From Betaproteobacteria bacterium (lineage in GTDB: Bacteria > Pseudomonadota > Gammaproteobacteria > Burkholderiales > Rhodocyclaceae): a stretch of 64,000 nt of DNA. Both the position numbers and the translations under genes were made by a program. The notes below the pieces were generated by a model. The model did not search any database. It was not told the DNA's origin and saw only the letters and a list, made by a program, of their open reading frames with translations. Below are positions 9,203 to 18,007 of this stretch, in pieces. Within the stretch, counting starts at the first letter, position 1. Every line of letters starts with the position of its first letter. The stretch is from NCBI GenBank assembly GCA_016720065.1, contig JADJXY010000002.1:2369001-2433000 (forward strand), written 5' to 3'.

Positions 9203-10117
9203 ATGGACACCACCCGCCTCAAGGATTTCTTCACCGGCCTGCAAGGGCGCATCGTGGCCGAACTGGAAGCCTTCGACGGCCAGCCCTTCCGTTCCGATTC
9301 CTGGCAGCGGCCGGAGGGCGGCGGCGGCATGTCCCGCCTCATTGAGGACGGCGACTTCTTCGAGCGGGGCGGGGTCAATTTCTCCCACGTCACCGGCGAC
9401 AAGCTGCCGGCTTCCGCCACTGCGGTGCGCCCCCAACTGGCGGGCCGCGCCTGGGAGGCCATGGGCGTGTCGCTGGTGCTGCACCCGCGCAATCCTTACT
9501 GCCCGACGGCGCACATGAACGTGCGCTGCTTCGTCGCCAGCAAGCCCGGCGAGGAAGACGTCTGGTGGTTCGGCGGCGGCATGGACCTGACCCCCTACTA
9601 CGGCGAGGAGGACGACGCGCGCCACTTCCACGCCACCTGCCGCGAGGCCCTGGCGCCCTACGGGCCCAAGGTTCACGCCAGGTACAAGAAGTGGTGCGAC
9701 GAGTATTTCTTCCTCAAGCACCGCAACGAACCCCGCGGCGTGGGCGGCGTGTTCTTCGACGATCTCAATGAAGCCGGTCCCGGCGGCGAGACGCCCTTCG
9801 AGCGCTGCTTCGCCCTCACCCGGGCGGTGGGCGAAGCCTTCACCCACGCCTATCTGCCCATACTGGCCCGCCGCCGTGCCACGCCCTACGGCGAGCGGGA
9901 AAGGGACTTCCAAGCCTACCGCCGCGGCCGCTACGTCGAGTTCAATCTGGTGTGGGACCGCGGCACCCTCTTCGGCCTGCAATCGGGCGGGCGCACCGAA
10001 TCCATCCTCATGTCCCTGCCGCCGGTGGTGAAGTGGCGCTACGACTGGAAGCCGGAACCCGGAACGCCGGAAGCACGCCTTTACGACGTTTTCCTTTGCG
10101 CCCGGGACTGGGTGTAG
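9203..10117 (+). CDS. hemF: Oxygen-dependent coproporphyrinogen III oxidase
   Basis: This enzyme carries out the aerobic oxidative decarboxylation of coproporphyrinogen III to protoporphyrinogen IX in heme synthesis. It has 304 residues. The conserved blocks are visible: SWQRPEGGGGMSR near 33, HPRNPYCPTAHMNVRCF near 97, WWFGGGMDLTPYY near 122, and YVEFNLVWDRGTLFGLQSGGRTESILMSLPP near 245-275. It begins right after the PIN/NYN gene with no strong ribosome site. hemC and hemD lie nearby on the other strand. Confidence 0.97.
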   Translation: MDTTRLKDFFTGLQGRIVAELEAFDGQPFRSDSWQRPEGGGGMSRLIEDGDFFERGGVNFSHVTGDKLPASATAVRPQLAGRAWEAMGVSLVLHPRNPYCPTAHMNVRCFVASKPGEEDVWWFGGGMDLTPYYGEEDDARHFHATCREALAPYGPKVHARYKKWCDEYFFLKHRNEPRGVGGVFFDDLNEAGPGGETPFERCFALTRAVGEAFTHAYLPILARRRATPYGERERDFQAYRRGRYVEFNLVWDRGTLFGLQSGGRTESILMSLPPVVKWRYDWKPEPGTPEARLYDVFLCARDWV

Positions 10118-10165
10118 CGAAGCGGAGCCCGGCGAAGAAGCGGGCCCCTGCCCCTTTGCCGCAGC

Positions 10166-10405
10166 CTACTTGAGTTTGCCGCGCACCACGCGCACCCGGG
10201 ACGGGTCGCGGATGGTCGCCACGCCGCCGTTGCCGGTGATATTGCCGCAGGTACAGACCGCCTTGATGCGCGGAACAGAACTGACGATCCCGGTGCAGTC
10301 CAGGCACTCGTAGTAGAGATCGCCGCCGGTGGGCAGGTTTCCCGGGTCGGGCGCCGGTTCCACCGGGTAAAAGTTGTAGATCTTGCGCATGTCGATATTG
10401 AGCAC
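10166..10405 (-). CDS. Small cysteine-containing protein, possible zinc-binding
   Basis: A 79-residue protein of unknown function that starts at a GTG with a near-perfect AAGGAGGAG ribosome site just upstream on the minus strand. Cysteines at ..YYECLDC.. and ..AVCTCGN.. form CxxC and CxC pairs that could bind zinc. It lies 81 nt downstream of hemD on the same strand. A good -10 hexamer (TATAAT, 10499-10504 read on the minus strand) near the hemD stop suggests it may have its own promoter. No family recognised. Confidence 0.7.
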   Translation of the reverse strand: MLNIDMRKIYNFYPVEPAPDPGNLPTGGDLYYECLDCTGIVSSVPRIKAVCTCGNITGNGGVATIRDPSRVRVVRGKLK

Positions 10406-10486
10406 GGTCTCCTCCTTATTGTGGGCTCTGCCGGCGAGGCAAAGTTGCGCCGCCCCGGGAACCGGGCCATTCCGGGCGGCGGGGGC

Positions 10487-11269
10487 TTATACGCCCCAAT
10501 TATAAGCGCACAGTCCGGCAAGAATGCCCACGTCGGCGGGGCCGGTGAGCACCACCCGCTCGAGACCAAGCTCCCGTGCGCATTCGGCGATGCGGGCATG
10601 GGGGACGAAGAGCGGCGTTGCCTCGAGCTCGCGGCGAGCCTCGGCGCCCACCAAGTCGACCAGATGGCGCAGGCCCTCGCTGCTCGACACCGTGATGGCA
10701 TCCAGAGCGCCCGCTGCCCAGGCTTCGCGCAGGGCGTCGATCCCGCCGGCCGGAGGCGAGCGGCGATAGCAGGGAATGCACTCGACGCGCGCCCCGCGCT
10801 CGCGCAGGGTATCGGCCAGCAGTTCGCGCCCGCCGTCACCGCGAAAGATGGCGACGCCGCGCCCGGCCACACCCTCGGCCTGCAGGGCGGACAGGGCGAG
10901 CAGAGCCTCCGAATCGAAGCGTTCCCGGGGCGCGATGCAGCCCTCCACGCCCGCTGCCGCCAAGGCCTTCACCGTCCCCTGGCCGACAGCGGCCGGCAGG
11001 AGTCCTGCGGGCCACGGCCCCGCAGCCAGCAGGGCAGGCAGGGCGTAGGTCACGGCGTTGGGACTGATGAACACGGCGATGCGGAACTCGTCCCGGCGGG
11101 CCACCGCTGCGGCCAAGGGTGCCGCGTCGTCGGGCGGAGAAATCTCCAGCAGGGGAAAGAGCAGCGGCGTCCCGCCGGCGGCGGCGATGGCTTCGACCAG
11201 GGGGCCGGCCTGGTCCCGCGGACGGGTGACGACGATGGTGCGCCCGGCCAGGGGGCCGCCCGGACTCAT
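10487..11269 (-). CDS. hemD: Uroporphyrinogen-III synthase
   Basis: This enzyme cyclises hydroxymethylbilane with inversion of ring D to give uroporphyrinogen III. It is 260 residues long. The family is poorly conserved, but GRTIVVTRPRDQAG near the start, ..FISPNAVTYALP.. near 90, and ..ITVSSSEGLRHL.. near 190 fit both halves of the HemD fold. The ATG at 11269 overlaps the hemC stop (ATGA), so the pair is translationally coupled. A much longer upstream extension in the same frame runs through hemC out of frame and is not real. Confidence 0.93.
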   Translation of the reverse strand: MSPGGPLAGRTIVVTRPRDQAGPLVEAIAAAGGTPLLFPLLEISPPDDAAPLAAAVARRDEFRIAVFISPNAVTYALPALLAAGPWPAGLLPAAVGQGTVKALAAAGVEGCIAPRERFDSEALLALSALQAEGVAGRGVAIFRGDGGRELLADTLRERGARVECIPCYRRSPPAGGIDALREAWAAGALDAITVSSSEGLRHLVDLVGAEARRELEATPLFVPHARIAECARELGLERVVLTGPADVGILAGLCAYNWGV

Positions 11270-12204
11270 GCGCAGGCGGCGAGCTTTTCCAGGATGGCGC
11301 CGGCGCCCTGGGTCCGGAGCCGGTCGGCCAGTTCCTGCCCCAGCGCCTCGTCGGCGGCCGGATCGCCGCGCAGTTCTCCGGCCACCATGTCCTTGCCGTC
11401 GGGGGTGGCGACGAAGCCACGCAGCCAGAGGCGTCCATCGTCTTCGATGATGGCGTAGGCCCCAAGGGGCACCTGACAGCTTCCCCCCAGGGCACGGGAA
11501 AAAGCGCGCTCGGCCCGCACACACTGGGCGGTGACGGCATCGTTGAGGGGGGCGACGACGGCCGCCATGGCGCCTGCGCCCGCGACGAGCTCGATCCCCA
11601 GCGCCCCCTGCCCCGGCGCCGGCAGCGACTGCTCCGGCGTCAGAAGCGAACGGATGCGGTCCTTGAGCCCCAGACGGATGAGCCCGGCGCCGGCCAGGAT
11701 GATGGCGTCGTACTGGCCCTCGTCGAGTTTGCGCAGGCGCGTGTCGAGATTGCCGCGCAGGCTGCGGATTTCCAGCTGCGGATAGCGGGCCCGCAGCAGG
11801 GCCTCGCGGCGCAGGCTGGACGTTCCGACCACGGCCCCCGCGGGAAGATCGTCCAGGCTGGCGTAGCGGTTGGAAACAAAGGCGTCCCGCGGATTCTCGC
11901 GCTCGGAGATGGCCGCCAGGACGAAGCCTTCCGGCATGACCATGGGCACGTCCTTCATGGAGTGCACGGCGAGGTCGGCGCGGCCTTCGGCCATGGCGAC
12001 TTCGAGTTCCTTGATGAACAGGCCCTTGCCGCCGATCTGGGCCAGGGGCCGGTCGAGAATCTGGTCCCCCTGGGTGGTCATGCCCAGGATACTGACCGTG
12101 GCGCCAGGATTGAGGGCCGACAGACGATCCCGGACATGCTCGGCCTGCCACAGGGCGAGGCGGGATTCACGGGAGGCGATGACGATCTGGGCGGGTGCGG
12201 ACAT
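11266..12204 (-). CDS. hemC: Hydroxymethylbilane synthase (porphobilinogen deaminase)
   Basis: This cytoplasmic enzyme polymerises four porphobilinogens onto a dipyrromethane cofactor. At 312 residues it has the usual length. It shows ..IASRESRLALWQAEHV.., the catalytic DL(A)VHSMKDVP near residue 80, and the cofactor cysteine in ..ALGGSCQVPLGAYA.. near 240. The ATG at 12204 starts MSAPAQIVIASRES; an upstream in-frame extension has no family similarity. It is downstream of algR on the same strand, as in Pseudomonas. Confidence 0.96.
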   Translation of the reverse strand: MSAPAQIVIASRESRLALWQAEHVRDRLSALNPGATVSILGMTTQGDQILDRPLAQIGGKGLFIKELEVAMAEGRADLAVHSMKDVPMVMPEGFVLAAISERENPRDAFVSNRYASLDDLPAGAVVGTSSLRREALLRARYPQLEIRSLRGNLDTRLRKLDEGQYDAIILAGAGLIRLGLKDRIRSLLTPEQSLPAPGQGALGIELVAGAGAMAAVVAPLNDAVTAQCVRAERAFSRALGGSCQVPLGAYAIIEDDGRLWLRGFVATPDGKDMVAGELRGDPAADEALGQELADRLRTQGAGAILEKLAACA

Positions 12205-12254
12205 GGCAGGCGGCTCGCGACGGGAGGGCGCCGATTCTACCACGCAGCCCCGCC

Positions 12255-13037
12255 CTAACCGGCGGTGGCCAGGGCCCGCGCCACCGCCCACTGGCGGCGG
12301 CTCACCGGCAGGCGGTCGGGCACGCCGCGCACCAGGGCCCAGCCGTAAGCCTCGGCGTCGTCCCCCGCGGTCCGCTCGAAGCCGGCCAGGGCATCGCGCG
12401 CCACCAGGACCGCCCGGTGCAGACGCAGGAAGCGCTCGGCAAATTCCTGCTCCAGGTGGGTCAGGGCGTCGTCGAGCAGATACTCGCGCTCCCGGGTACG
12501 GGCGGTGACGTATTTGAGATCGGCCTTGAAATAGAGCACATCCGCCACCGGCACCAGGAGCAGCCGCCCCCGCTCGTGGCAGGAAAGATGGCTGCGCCCG
12601 CTGCCACGCATCTCGCGACCGATGGCCTGGAGCGCCTCTCCCGTCTTGCCACGCACCGGATGCAGCTTCTGCAGGGCAGCCAGGAGCCGCTGCGCCCGCA
12701 CCGGTTTGAGCAGGTAGTCGATGGCGTTGAGGTCGAAGGCCTGCACCGCGTAGCCGTCGTAGGCCGTGGTGAAGATCACCGCCGGGCCGTCCTCCAGCCC
12801 CCCCAGATGGCCGGCCAGTTCGATACCGTCCATGCCGGGCATGCGGATGTCGGCCAGGACGACATCCACCGGCGTATGGCGGAGAAAGTCGAGGGCTTCC
12901 AGGCCGTTGCCCGCCTCACCCACGCAGGTGTTGGGCAGGCTGGGGGCGATGTCGGCCAGGAGTTCCCGCAGGCGTGCGCGGGCCAGGGGCTCGTCGTCCA
13001 CTACCAGGAGGGTCAGGGCTGGGGTCGTGTGCGGCAT
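12255..13037 (-). CDS. algR: LytTR-type response regulator (AlgR-like)
   Basis: A 260-residue transcription factor with an N-terminal receiver domain (acidic pocket VVDDE, phospho-acceptor D63 in VVLADIRMPG, K in YLLKPV) and a C-terminal LytTR DNA-binding domain (about 155-255, ..HLSCHERGRLLLVPVADVLYFKAD..). Its start lies inside the 3' end of the sensor-kinase gene (25-nt overlap). The neighbours (sensor before, hemC-hemD after, argH opposite) reproduce the algZ-algR-hemC locus of Pseudomonas. What it controls here is not visible. Confidence 0.9.
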   Translation of the reverse strand: MPHTTPALTLLVVDDEPLARARLRELLADIAPSLPNTCVGEAGNGLEALDFLRHTPVDVVLADIRMPGMDGIELAGHLGGLEDGPAVIFTTAYDGYAVQAFDLNAIDYLLKPVRAQRLLAALQKLHPVRGKTGEALQAIGREMRGSGRSHLSCHERGRLLLVPVADVLYFKADLKYVTARTREREYLLDDALTHLEQEFAERFLRLHRAVLVARDALAGFERTAGDDAEAYGWALVRGVPDRLPVSRRQWAVARALATAG

Positions 13038-14026
13038 GGCAGGTGAATGAGGACGCGGTAGACATCGGTGCCTTCCTCGATGTCGAGGCGGGCTTCCAGA
13101 TCGTAATACAGGGCGAGGCGTTCGCGGATGTTGGCCACCGCCATGTGGTTGCCCCGGGCGTGACCGCCGCCGCCCGCCGGGTTGGCGATGACGATGAGCA
13201 GTTCATCGGCGCGGCGGGAGAAGGCGATGTCGATGGTGCCCCCTTGCGGCCGCGGCTCGATGCCGTGATAGACGGCGTTTTCCAGCAGGGGCTGGAGCAT
13301 GAGGGGCGGAATCGCCTCGTCCAGGGGGAGATCGGCCACCTCCCACCGCACGTGCAGACGTTCGCCCAGGCGCAGGCGCTCCAGGTCGAGGTACTGGCGG
13401 GCCAGGGCAATTTCATCCGACAGGGGCACCCGCTCCGCCGGATCCCGCAGGGCCGCGCGAAAGAGATCCGACAGGGACTCCAGCGCCTCCTCAGCCCGCC
13501 GCGGCTCCGCCCGGATGAGGGACAGCACGGCGTTGAGGGAATTGAAGAGAAAGTGGGGCCGGATGCGGGCGTTGAGCGCCGAAAGACGCGCTTCGCTCAT
13601 GGACGGTGAAATGGCCCGCAAGCGCAGGTCGAAATAAGCCAACAGAAGCGCCGCCCCGCCCCCCGCGATGAGGGCCGCGCGCAGGCTCTCCCAGGGGGTT
13701 CCCTGGTCGAGGCCGATCCAGGCCCACAGGTCGCTCTGCAGGGCGGCGAGTCCCGCGGCGAGCCCCACCACCGTCGCCTGGGCGGCACGGGGAGGCAGCT
13801 TCCACAACACATCCCGCGCCCCGGCGACGATGCCCAGGCTGATGAGCAGCAAGGGCTCCACCAGGGCAGACAGCTCGACGAAGCGCCAGGGCCAGCCGCG
13901 CAGATCGGGGCTTTGCAGGAGGGCCGCACCCAGGGCCAGGGCGTTGCCTCCAAGCAGCACACGCAACACGACCCCGAGATTGCGCCAGTCCGGCAGGGGA
14001 TGAACCGCCTGGATTTGCCTTATCAT
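13013..14026 (-). CDS. algZ: LytS/AlgZ-type sensor histidine kinase
   Basis: A 337-residue membrane kinase with about four hydrophobic segments in the first 145 residues. A His_kinase domain of the LytS class follows (phospho-accepting H in RPHFLFNSLNAVLSLI near residue 185), then an HATPase region (MLQPLLENAVYHGIEP near 255). The ATG at 14026 is taken because upstream residues look like spacer translation and would run into the argH promoter. It overlaps algR by 25 nt. It is divergent from argH, with 77 nt between starts. The ligand is unknown. Confidence 0.88.
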   Translation of the reverse strand: MIRQIQAVHPLPDWRNLGVVLRVLLGGNALALGAALLQSPDLRGWPWRFVELSALVEPLLLISLGIVAGARDVLWKLPPRAAQATVVGLAAGLAALQSDLWAWIGLDQGTPWESLRAALIAGGGAALLLAYFDLRLRAISPSMSEARLSALNARIRPHFLFNSLNAVLSLIRAEPRRAEEALESLSDLFRAALRDPAERVPLSDEIALARQYLDLERLRLGERLHVRWEVADLPLDEAIPPLMLQPLLENAVYHGIEPRPQGGTIDIAFSRRADELLIVIANPAGGGGHARGNHMAVANIRERLALYYDLEARLDIEEGTDVYRVLIHLPCRTRPQP

Positions 14027-14103
14027 TTCGCTTCCCGAATCTTTCCGTTCGCGCCCTGCGCGCATGCCAAACGGAACTCTAACCCCGATTTGCGCCACTG
14101 AAA

Positions 14104-15498
14104 ATGACTTCCAACGCTGCACAATACACCTGGGCCGGCCGCTTCTCCGAACCCGTCTCCGATCTCGTCAAACGCTACACGGCCTCGGTGGATTTCGACC
14201 GCCGCATGTGGCGCCAGGACATCCGCGGCTCCCTGGCCCACGCGCGCATGCTGGCCCGGCAGGGCATCATCGCCGCCGCCGACCTGGCCGACATCGAGCG
14301 GGGCATGGCCCAGGTGGCGACCGAGATCGAATCCGGTGTCTTCGAGTGGTCCCTCGATCTGGAAGACGTGCACCTCAATATCGAGAAGCGCCTCACGGCC
14401 CTGGTCGGCGATGCAGGCAAGCGCCTGCATACCGGCCGCTCGCGCAACGACCAGGTGGCCACCGACATCCGCCTCTACCTGCGCGACGCCATCGACGACA
14501 TCCTCGGCCTCATCCGTGCCTTCCGCAGCGCCCTCCTCGATCTGGCCGAGAAGGAAGCCGCCACCCCCATGCCCGGCTTCACCCACCTCCAGGTCGCCCA
14601 GCCGGTGACCTTCGGCCACCACATGCTGGCCTATTTCGAGATGTTCGGCCGCGACGGCGAACGCTTCGCCGACTGCCGCAAACGCACCAATCGCCTGCCC
14701 CTGGGCGCCGCCGCCCTGGCCGGCACCACCTACCCCATCGACCGGGAATTCGTCGCCGCCGAACTCGGCTTCGAGGGAGTCTGCGAAAACTCCCTGGACG
14801 CCGTTTCCGACCGGGACTTCGCCATCGAATTCTGTGCCGCCTGCGCCCTGCTCATGACCCACATCAGCCGCCTTTCCGAGGAACTGGTGATGTGGATGAG
14901 CCCCCGGGTCGGCTTCATCCAGATCGCCGACCGCTTCTGTACCGGCTCCTCGATCATGCCCCAGAAGAAAAACCCGGACGTGCCGGAGCTGGCCCGGGGC
15001 AAGACCGGCCGGGTGACCGGCCATCTCGTCGCCCTGCTCACCTTGATGAAGTCCCAGCCCCTGGCCTACAACAAGGATAATCAGGAGGACAAGGAGCCCC
15101 TCTTCGACGCCGTGGATACCGTCACCGACACCTTGCGCATCTTCGCCGACATGGCCGGTGGCATCACGGTCCGCGCCGACAACATGAGAGCGGCACTGAG
15201 CCAGGGCTTCGCCACCGCCACCGATCTGGCCGACTACCTGGCCAAAAAGGGCCTGCCCTTCCGCGACGCCCACGAGGCCGTCGGCCATGCCGTCAAGGCC
15301 GCCGAGCAGAAGGGCGTGGATCTGCCGCAACTGGCCCTGGCCGAGTTGCAAGCTTTCTCGCCCCTGATTGGCGAGGATGTTTTTGCCGTGCTCACCGTCG
15401 AGGGTTCGCTCGCCTCCCGCAAGCACATCGGTGGCACCGCCCCGGACCAGGTCAAGGCCGCCATCCTCCGCGCCCGCGGGCGCCTCGCGGATGATTAA
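14104..15498 (+). CDS. argH: Argininosuccinate lyase
   Basis: This enzyme catalyses the last step of arginine synthesis, splitting argininosuccinate into arginine and fumarate. It has 464 residues. The fumarase/aspartase-superfamily signature GSSIMPQKKNPD near residue 280 is present. So are the N-terminal WAGRFSEPVSDLV and the ..HTGRSRNDQVATD.. block near 107. Its last 8 nt overlap the start of the downstream kinase gene, so the two are probably transcribed together. Confidence 0.97.
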   Translation: MTSNAAQYTWAGRFSEPVSDLVKRYTASVDFDRRMWRQDIRGSLAHARMLARQGIIAAADLADIERGMAQVATEIESGVFEWSLDLEDVHLNIEKRLTALVGDAGKRLHTGRSRNDQVATDIRLYLRDAIDDILGLIRAFRSALLDLAEKEAATPMPGFTHLQVAQPVTFGHHMLAYFEMFGRDGERFADCRKRTNRLPLGAAALAGTTYPIDREFVAAELGFEGVCENSLDAVSDRDFAIEFCAACALLMTHISRLSEELVMWMSPRVGFIQIADRFCTGSSIMPQKKNPDVPELARGKTGRVTGHLVALLTLMKSQPLAYNKDNQEDKEPLFDAVDTVTDTLRIFADMAGGITVRADNMRAALSQGFATATDLADYLAKKGLPFRDAHEAVGHAVKAAEQKGVDLPQLALAELQAFSPLIGEDVFAVLTVEGSLASRKHIGGTAPDQVKAAILRARGRLADD

Positions 15499-16771
15499 GA
15501 AACTCGGCAAATACGAAATCATCCGCGAGCTGGGGCAGGGCGCCACCAGCACCGTGTACCTGGGGCTCGACCCCTTCGCCCAGCGGGACGTGGCCATCAA
15601 GGTGGCCACCCCCGAAGCCCTGCGCGACCCGGATCGCAGCCGGGTCTATTCCCACCTGTTTCTCAACGAAGCCTCCCTGGTCGGCAAGCTCGACCATCCA
15701 CACATCGTCCAGATTTTCGACGCGGTGGTGGCGGACACCTTGTCCTACATCGTCATGGAATTCGTGCCCGGCGGCACACTGGAAGCCCACGCCCGGCCCC
15801 GGGATCTGCTGCCGGTGGAGCGGGTCATCGAAATCGTCTTCAAATGCACCCGGGCCCTGGACCACGCCTTCCGCCTCGGCATCACCCATCGCGACATCAA
15901 GCCGGCCAACATCCTCATGTCGCCGCAGTCCGACATCAAGATTTCCGACTTCGGCGCCGCCATCACCCGGGAAAACCTGGAGCGTACCCAGGTCTCGGGC
16001 ATCGGCTCACCCGCCTATATGTCGCCGGAGCAGGTGCAGGAGCAGCCCCTGGACCACCGCACCGACATCTACTCCCTGGGGGTCGTCCTTTACCAGTTGC
16101 TGACCGGAGAGCTTCCCTTCCAGGCCAGCACCAGCTACAGCATGATCTACCAGATCATCCACACCCAGGCCTCCGAACCCTCCTTCCTGCGCCCGGAACT
16201 TCCCCCCGCCCTGGACACCGTCGTGGCGCGGGCCATGGCCAAGGATGTGCACGCCCGCTACCAGACCTGGGAGCACTTCGCCCACGATCTGGCCCAGGCG
16301 GCCCGTAAGCGCTCGCTGCGCACGCGCAAGTTCGAGCTTCCCGCCACGGAGAAATTCGACCTGCTGCGGGCCATGCCCTTCTTTCAGGATTTTCCAGACC
16401 CGGAGCTCTGGGAGGTTCTCGGTTTCGCCCAGTGGGAGCGGATTCCGGCTGAAACCCACATCGTCCGGGACGGCGACGAGGGCAGCTTTTTCTGCCTTCT
16501 CATCGGGGGCGAACTCAAGGTGGCCAAGAATGGCCGCGTCCTCAACCTGCTTTCCCCGGGGGATTGCTTCGGCGAGATGGCCGTCGTCACGCGGCGGGGA
16601 GGCCCCCGCACGGCCGACGTCATCGCCCTGAGCACCGCCAACGTGGTGACCATCCACCGCAGCGCCCTGGAAGGCGCCAGCGAGTCCTGCCGCATGCACT
16701 TCTACCAGGGTTTCCTGGAAGTGCTGGCCAACCGGCTCACCGTGGCCAATCAGCGACTGACCGCGGTCTGA
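15491..16771 (+). CDS. Ser/Thr protein kinase fused to a cyclic-nucleotide-binding domain
   Basis: A 426-residue protein of two parts. The eukaryotic-like kinase (about 1-270) has the glycine loop LGQGATSTVYLG, the VAIK lysine, the catalytic HRDIKPANIL and the metal-binding DFGAA. After a short linker comes a CRP/cNMP-binding-type beta-barrel (about 295-420; ..GDEGSFFCLLIGGELKV.., ..LSPGDCFGEMAVV..). There is no transmembrane helix and no HTH. The ATG overlaps argH by 8 nt. It is a paralog of the protein at 26333-27691, with the same domain order and length. A plausible role is phosphorylation gated by a cyclic nucleotide or another small ligand. Substrates are unknown. Confidence 0.88.
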   Translation: MIKKLGKYEIIRELGQGATSTVYLGLDPFAQRDVAIKVATPEALRDPDRSRVYSHLFLNEASLVGKLDHPHIVQIFDAVVADTLSYIVMEFVPGGTLEAHARPRDLLPVERVIEIVFKCTRALDHAFRLGITHRDIKPANILMSPQSDIKISDFGAAITRENLERTQVSGIGSPAYMSPEQVQEQPLDHRTDIYSLGVVLYQLLTGELPFQASTSYSMIYQIIHTQASEPSFLRPELPPALDTVVARAMAKDVHARYQTWEHFAHDLAQAARKRSLRTRKFELPATEKFDLLRAMPFFQDFPDPELWEVLGFAQWERIPAETHIVRDGDEGSFFCLLIGGELKVAKNGRVLNLLSPGDCFGEMAVVTRRGGPRTADVIALSTANVVTIHRSALEGASESCRMHFYQGFLEVLANRLTVANQRLTAV

Positions 16772-16834
16772 AGGGCAGGTCGCAGCGCCGGGACAGTCGA
16801 GGAAAGGCGCCGCCCCCGAATTCGCCGCGGCGCG

Positions 16835-17161
16835 TCAGCCGGCGGAAGTCCCCTCGAGGAGTTTCTGCAATTCACCGGCCTGGTACATCTCGCGCATGAT
16901 GTCGCAACCCCCGACGAACTCCCCCTTCACGTACAACTGGGGGATGGTCGGCCAGTTGGCGTAGTCCTTGATGCCCTGGCGGATGTCGGCGTCTTCCAGG
17001 ACATTGACCGTCACGAATTCCTGCACCCCGCAGGTCCTGAGGATTTGCACCGCGGTGGCGGAAAAACCGCACTGGGGAAACTGAGCCGTCCCCTTCATGT
17101 AAAGGACCACCGGATGACCGGTGACGGTGGCGTGGATGCGCTGCTGAACGTTGTCGGACAT
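16835..17161 (-). CDS. grxD: Monothiol glutaredoxin (Grx4 type)
   Basis: A 108-residue monothiol glutaredoxin with the CGFS active site (..FPQCGFSATAVQIL.., residues 31-34). It also has the glutathione-binding WPTIPQLYVKGEFVGGCDI near 69-87. Such proteins carry and deliver [2Fe-2S] clusters. It is 18 nt downstream of prmC on the same strand, completing a prfA-prmC-grxD string typical of Betaproteobacteria. Confidence 0.96.
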   Translation of the reverse strand: MSDNVQQRIHATVTGHPVVLYMKGTAQFPQCGFSATAVQILRTCGVQEFVTVNVLEDADIRQGIKDYANWPTIPQLYVKGEFVGGCDIMREMYQAGELQKLLEGTSAG

Positions 17162-17179
17162 GGTTCTTTCCCGGGAATT

Positions 17180-18007
17180 TCAAATCTGGCCGCCGCTGAT
17201 GCGCTCACTGCCGGCGAGATCGGTTTGCGTGAGCACGTCTTTGAAGCCCGCACCCCGCAATAAGTTCCGGCATGCGGCGCCCTGGTCATGACCGTGCTCG
17301 AACCACAGCCAGCCACCGGGCCGCAGGTGGGCCGGCGCCCCCCGTACCACGGTCCGCACGGCGGCCAGGCCGTCGCCCCCCGCCACACCGTCGGTCAGGG
17401 CGCCCTGGGGTTCGAAGGGCAGGCCATCGTGGTCCAGATGGGGGTCGTCGAATTCGATATAGGGGGGATTGGCCACCACCAGGTCGAAACGCTCGCCGGG
17501 CAAGGGGCCGTACCAATCGCCGGCGCGAAAATCCACCGCCGCCCCGAGGGCCGCGGCATTGTCGGCCGCCACCACCAGGGCTTCGGGGGAGAGGTCCACC
17601 GCCACCACCCGGGCTCCGGGCCGCTCCAGGGCGAGCGTGACCGCGATGACGCCGGAACCCGTCCCCAGGTCGAGGATATGCGGCTCGGCCATACCGACCA
17701 AGGTCTTGAGAGCCCGTTCCACCAGCCCCTCGGTCTCCGGGCGGGGAATCAGCACCGCCGGGGTGACGGCGAACTCACGGCCAAAAAAACCCGCCCGGCC
17801 CAGCAGGTAGGCCAGGGGTTCCCCCGCTTGCCGCCGCGCGACGAGGGAATCGAGCCACACCCCCTGGTCCTCGGTGAGCACCTTCTCGGGACGCGCGATC
17901 AGGTCGGCATGGCTGCACGCGGCGGCATGCTGGACGATGAGGCGCGCGTCGAGCCGGTCGATAAGCTCTGCGGCCCGACGCCAGGCAGCGCCCCGCGTGA
18001 GGATCAC
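17180..18007 (-). CDS. prmC: Release-factor glutamine methyltransferase
   Basis: This SAM-dependent enzyme methylates the GGQ glutamine of release factors 1 and 2. It is 275 residues long. It has an N-terminal helical domain (1-80) and a Rossmann methyltransferase with motif I LDLGTGSGVIAVTLA near 118. The catalytic NPPY is in VVANPPYIEFDD near 187. The GTG start at 18007 overlaps the prfA stop as GTGA; upstream residues in this frame are prfA read out of frame. Its substrate, PrfA, is the gene just before it. Confidence 0.94.
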   Translation of the reverse strand: MILTRGAAWRRAAELIDRLDARLIVQHAAACSHADLIARPEKVLTEDQGVWLDSLVARRQAGEPLAYLLGRAGFFGREFAVTPAVLIPRPETEGLVERALKTLVGMAEPHILDLGTGSGVIAVTLALERPGARVVAVDLSPEALVVAADNAAALGAAVDFRAGDWYGPLPGERFDLVVANPPYIEFDDPHLDHDGLPFEPQGALTDGVAGGDGLAAVRTVVRGAPAHLRPGGWLWFEHGHDQGAACRNLLRGAGFKDVLTQTDLAGSERISGGQI

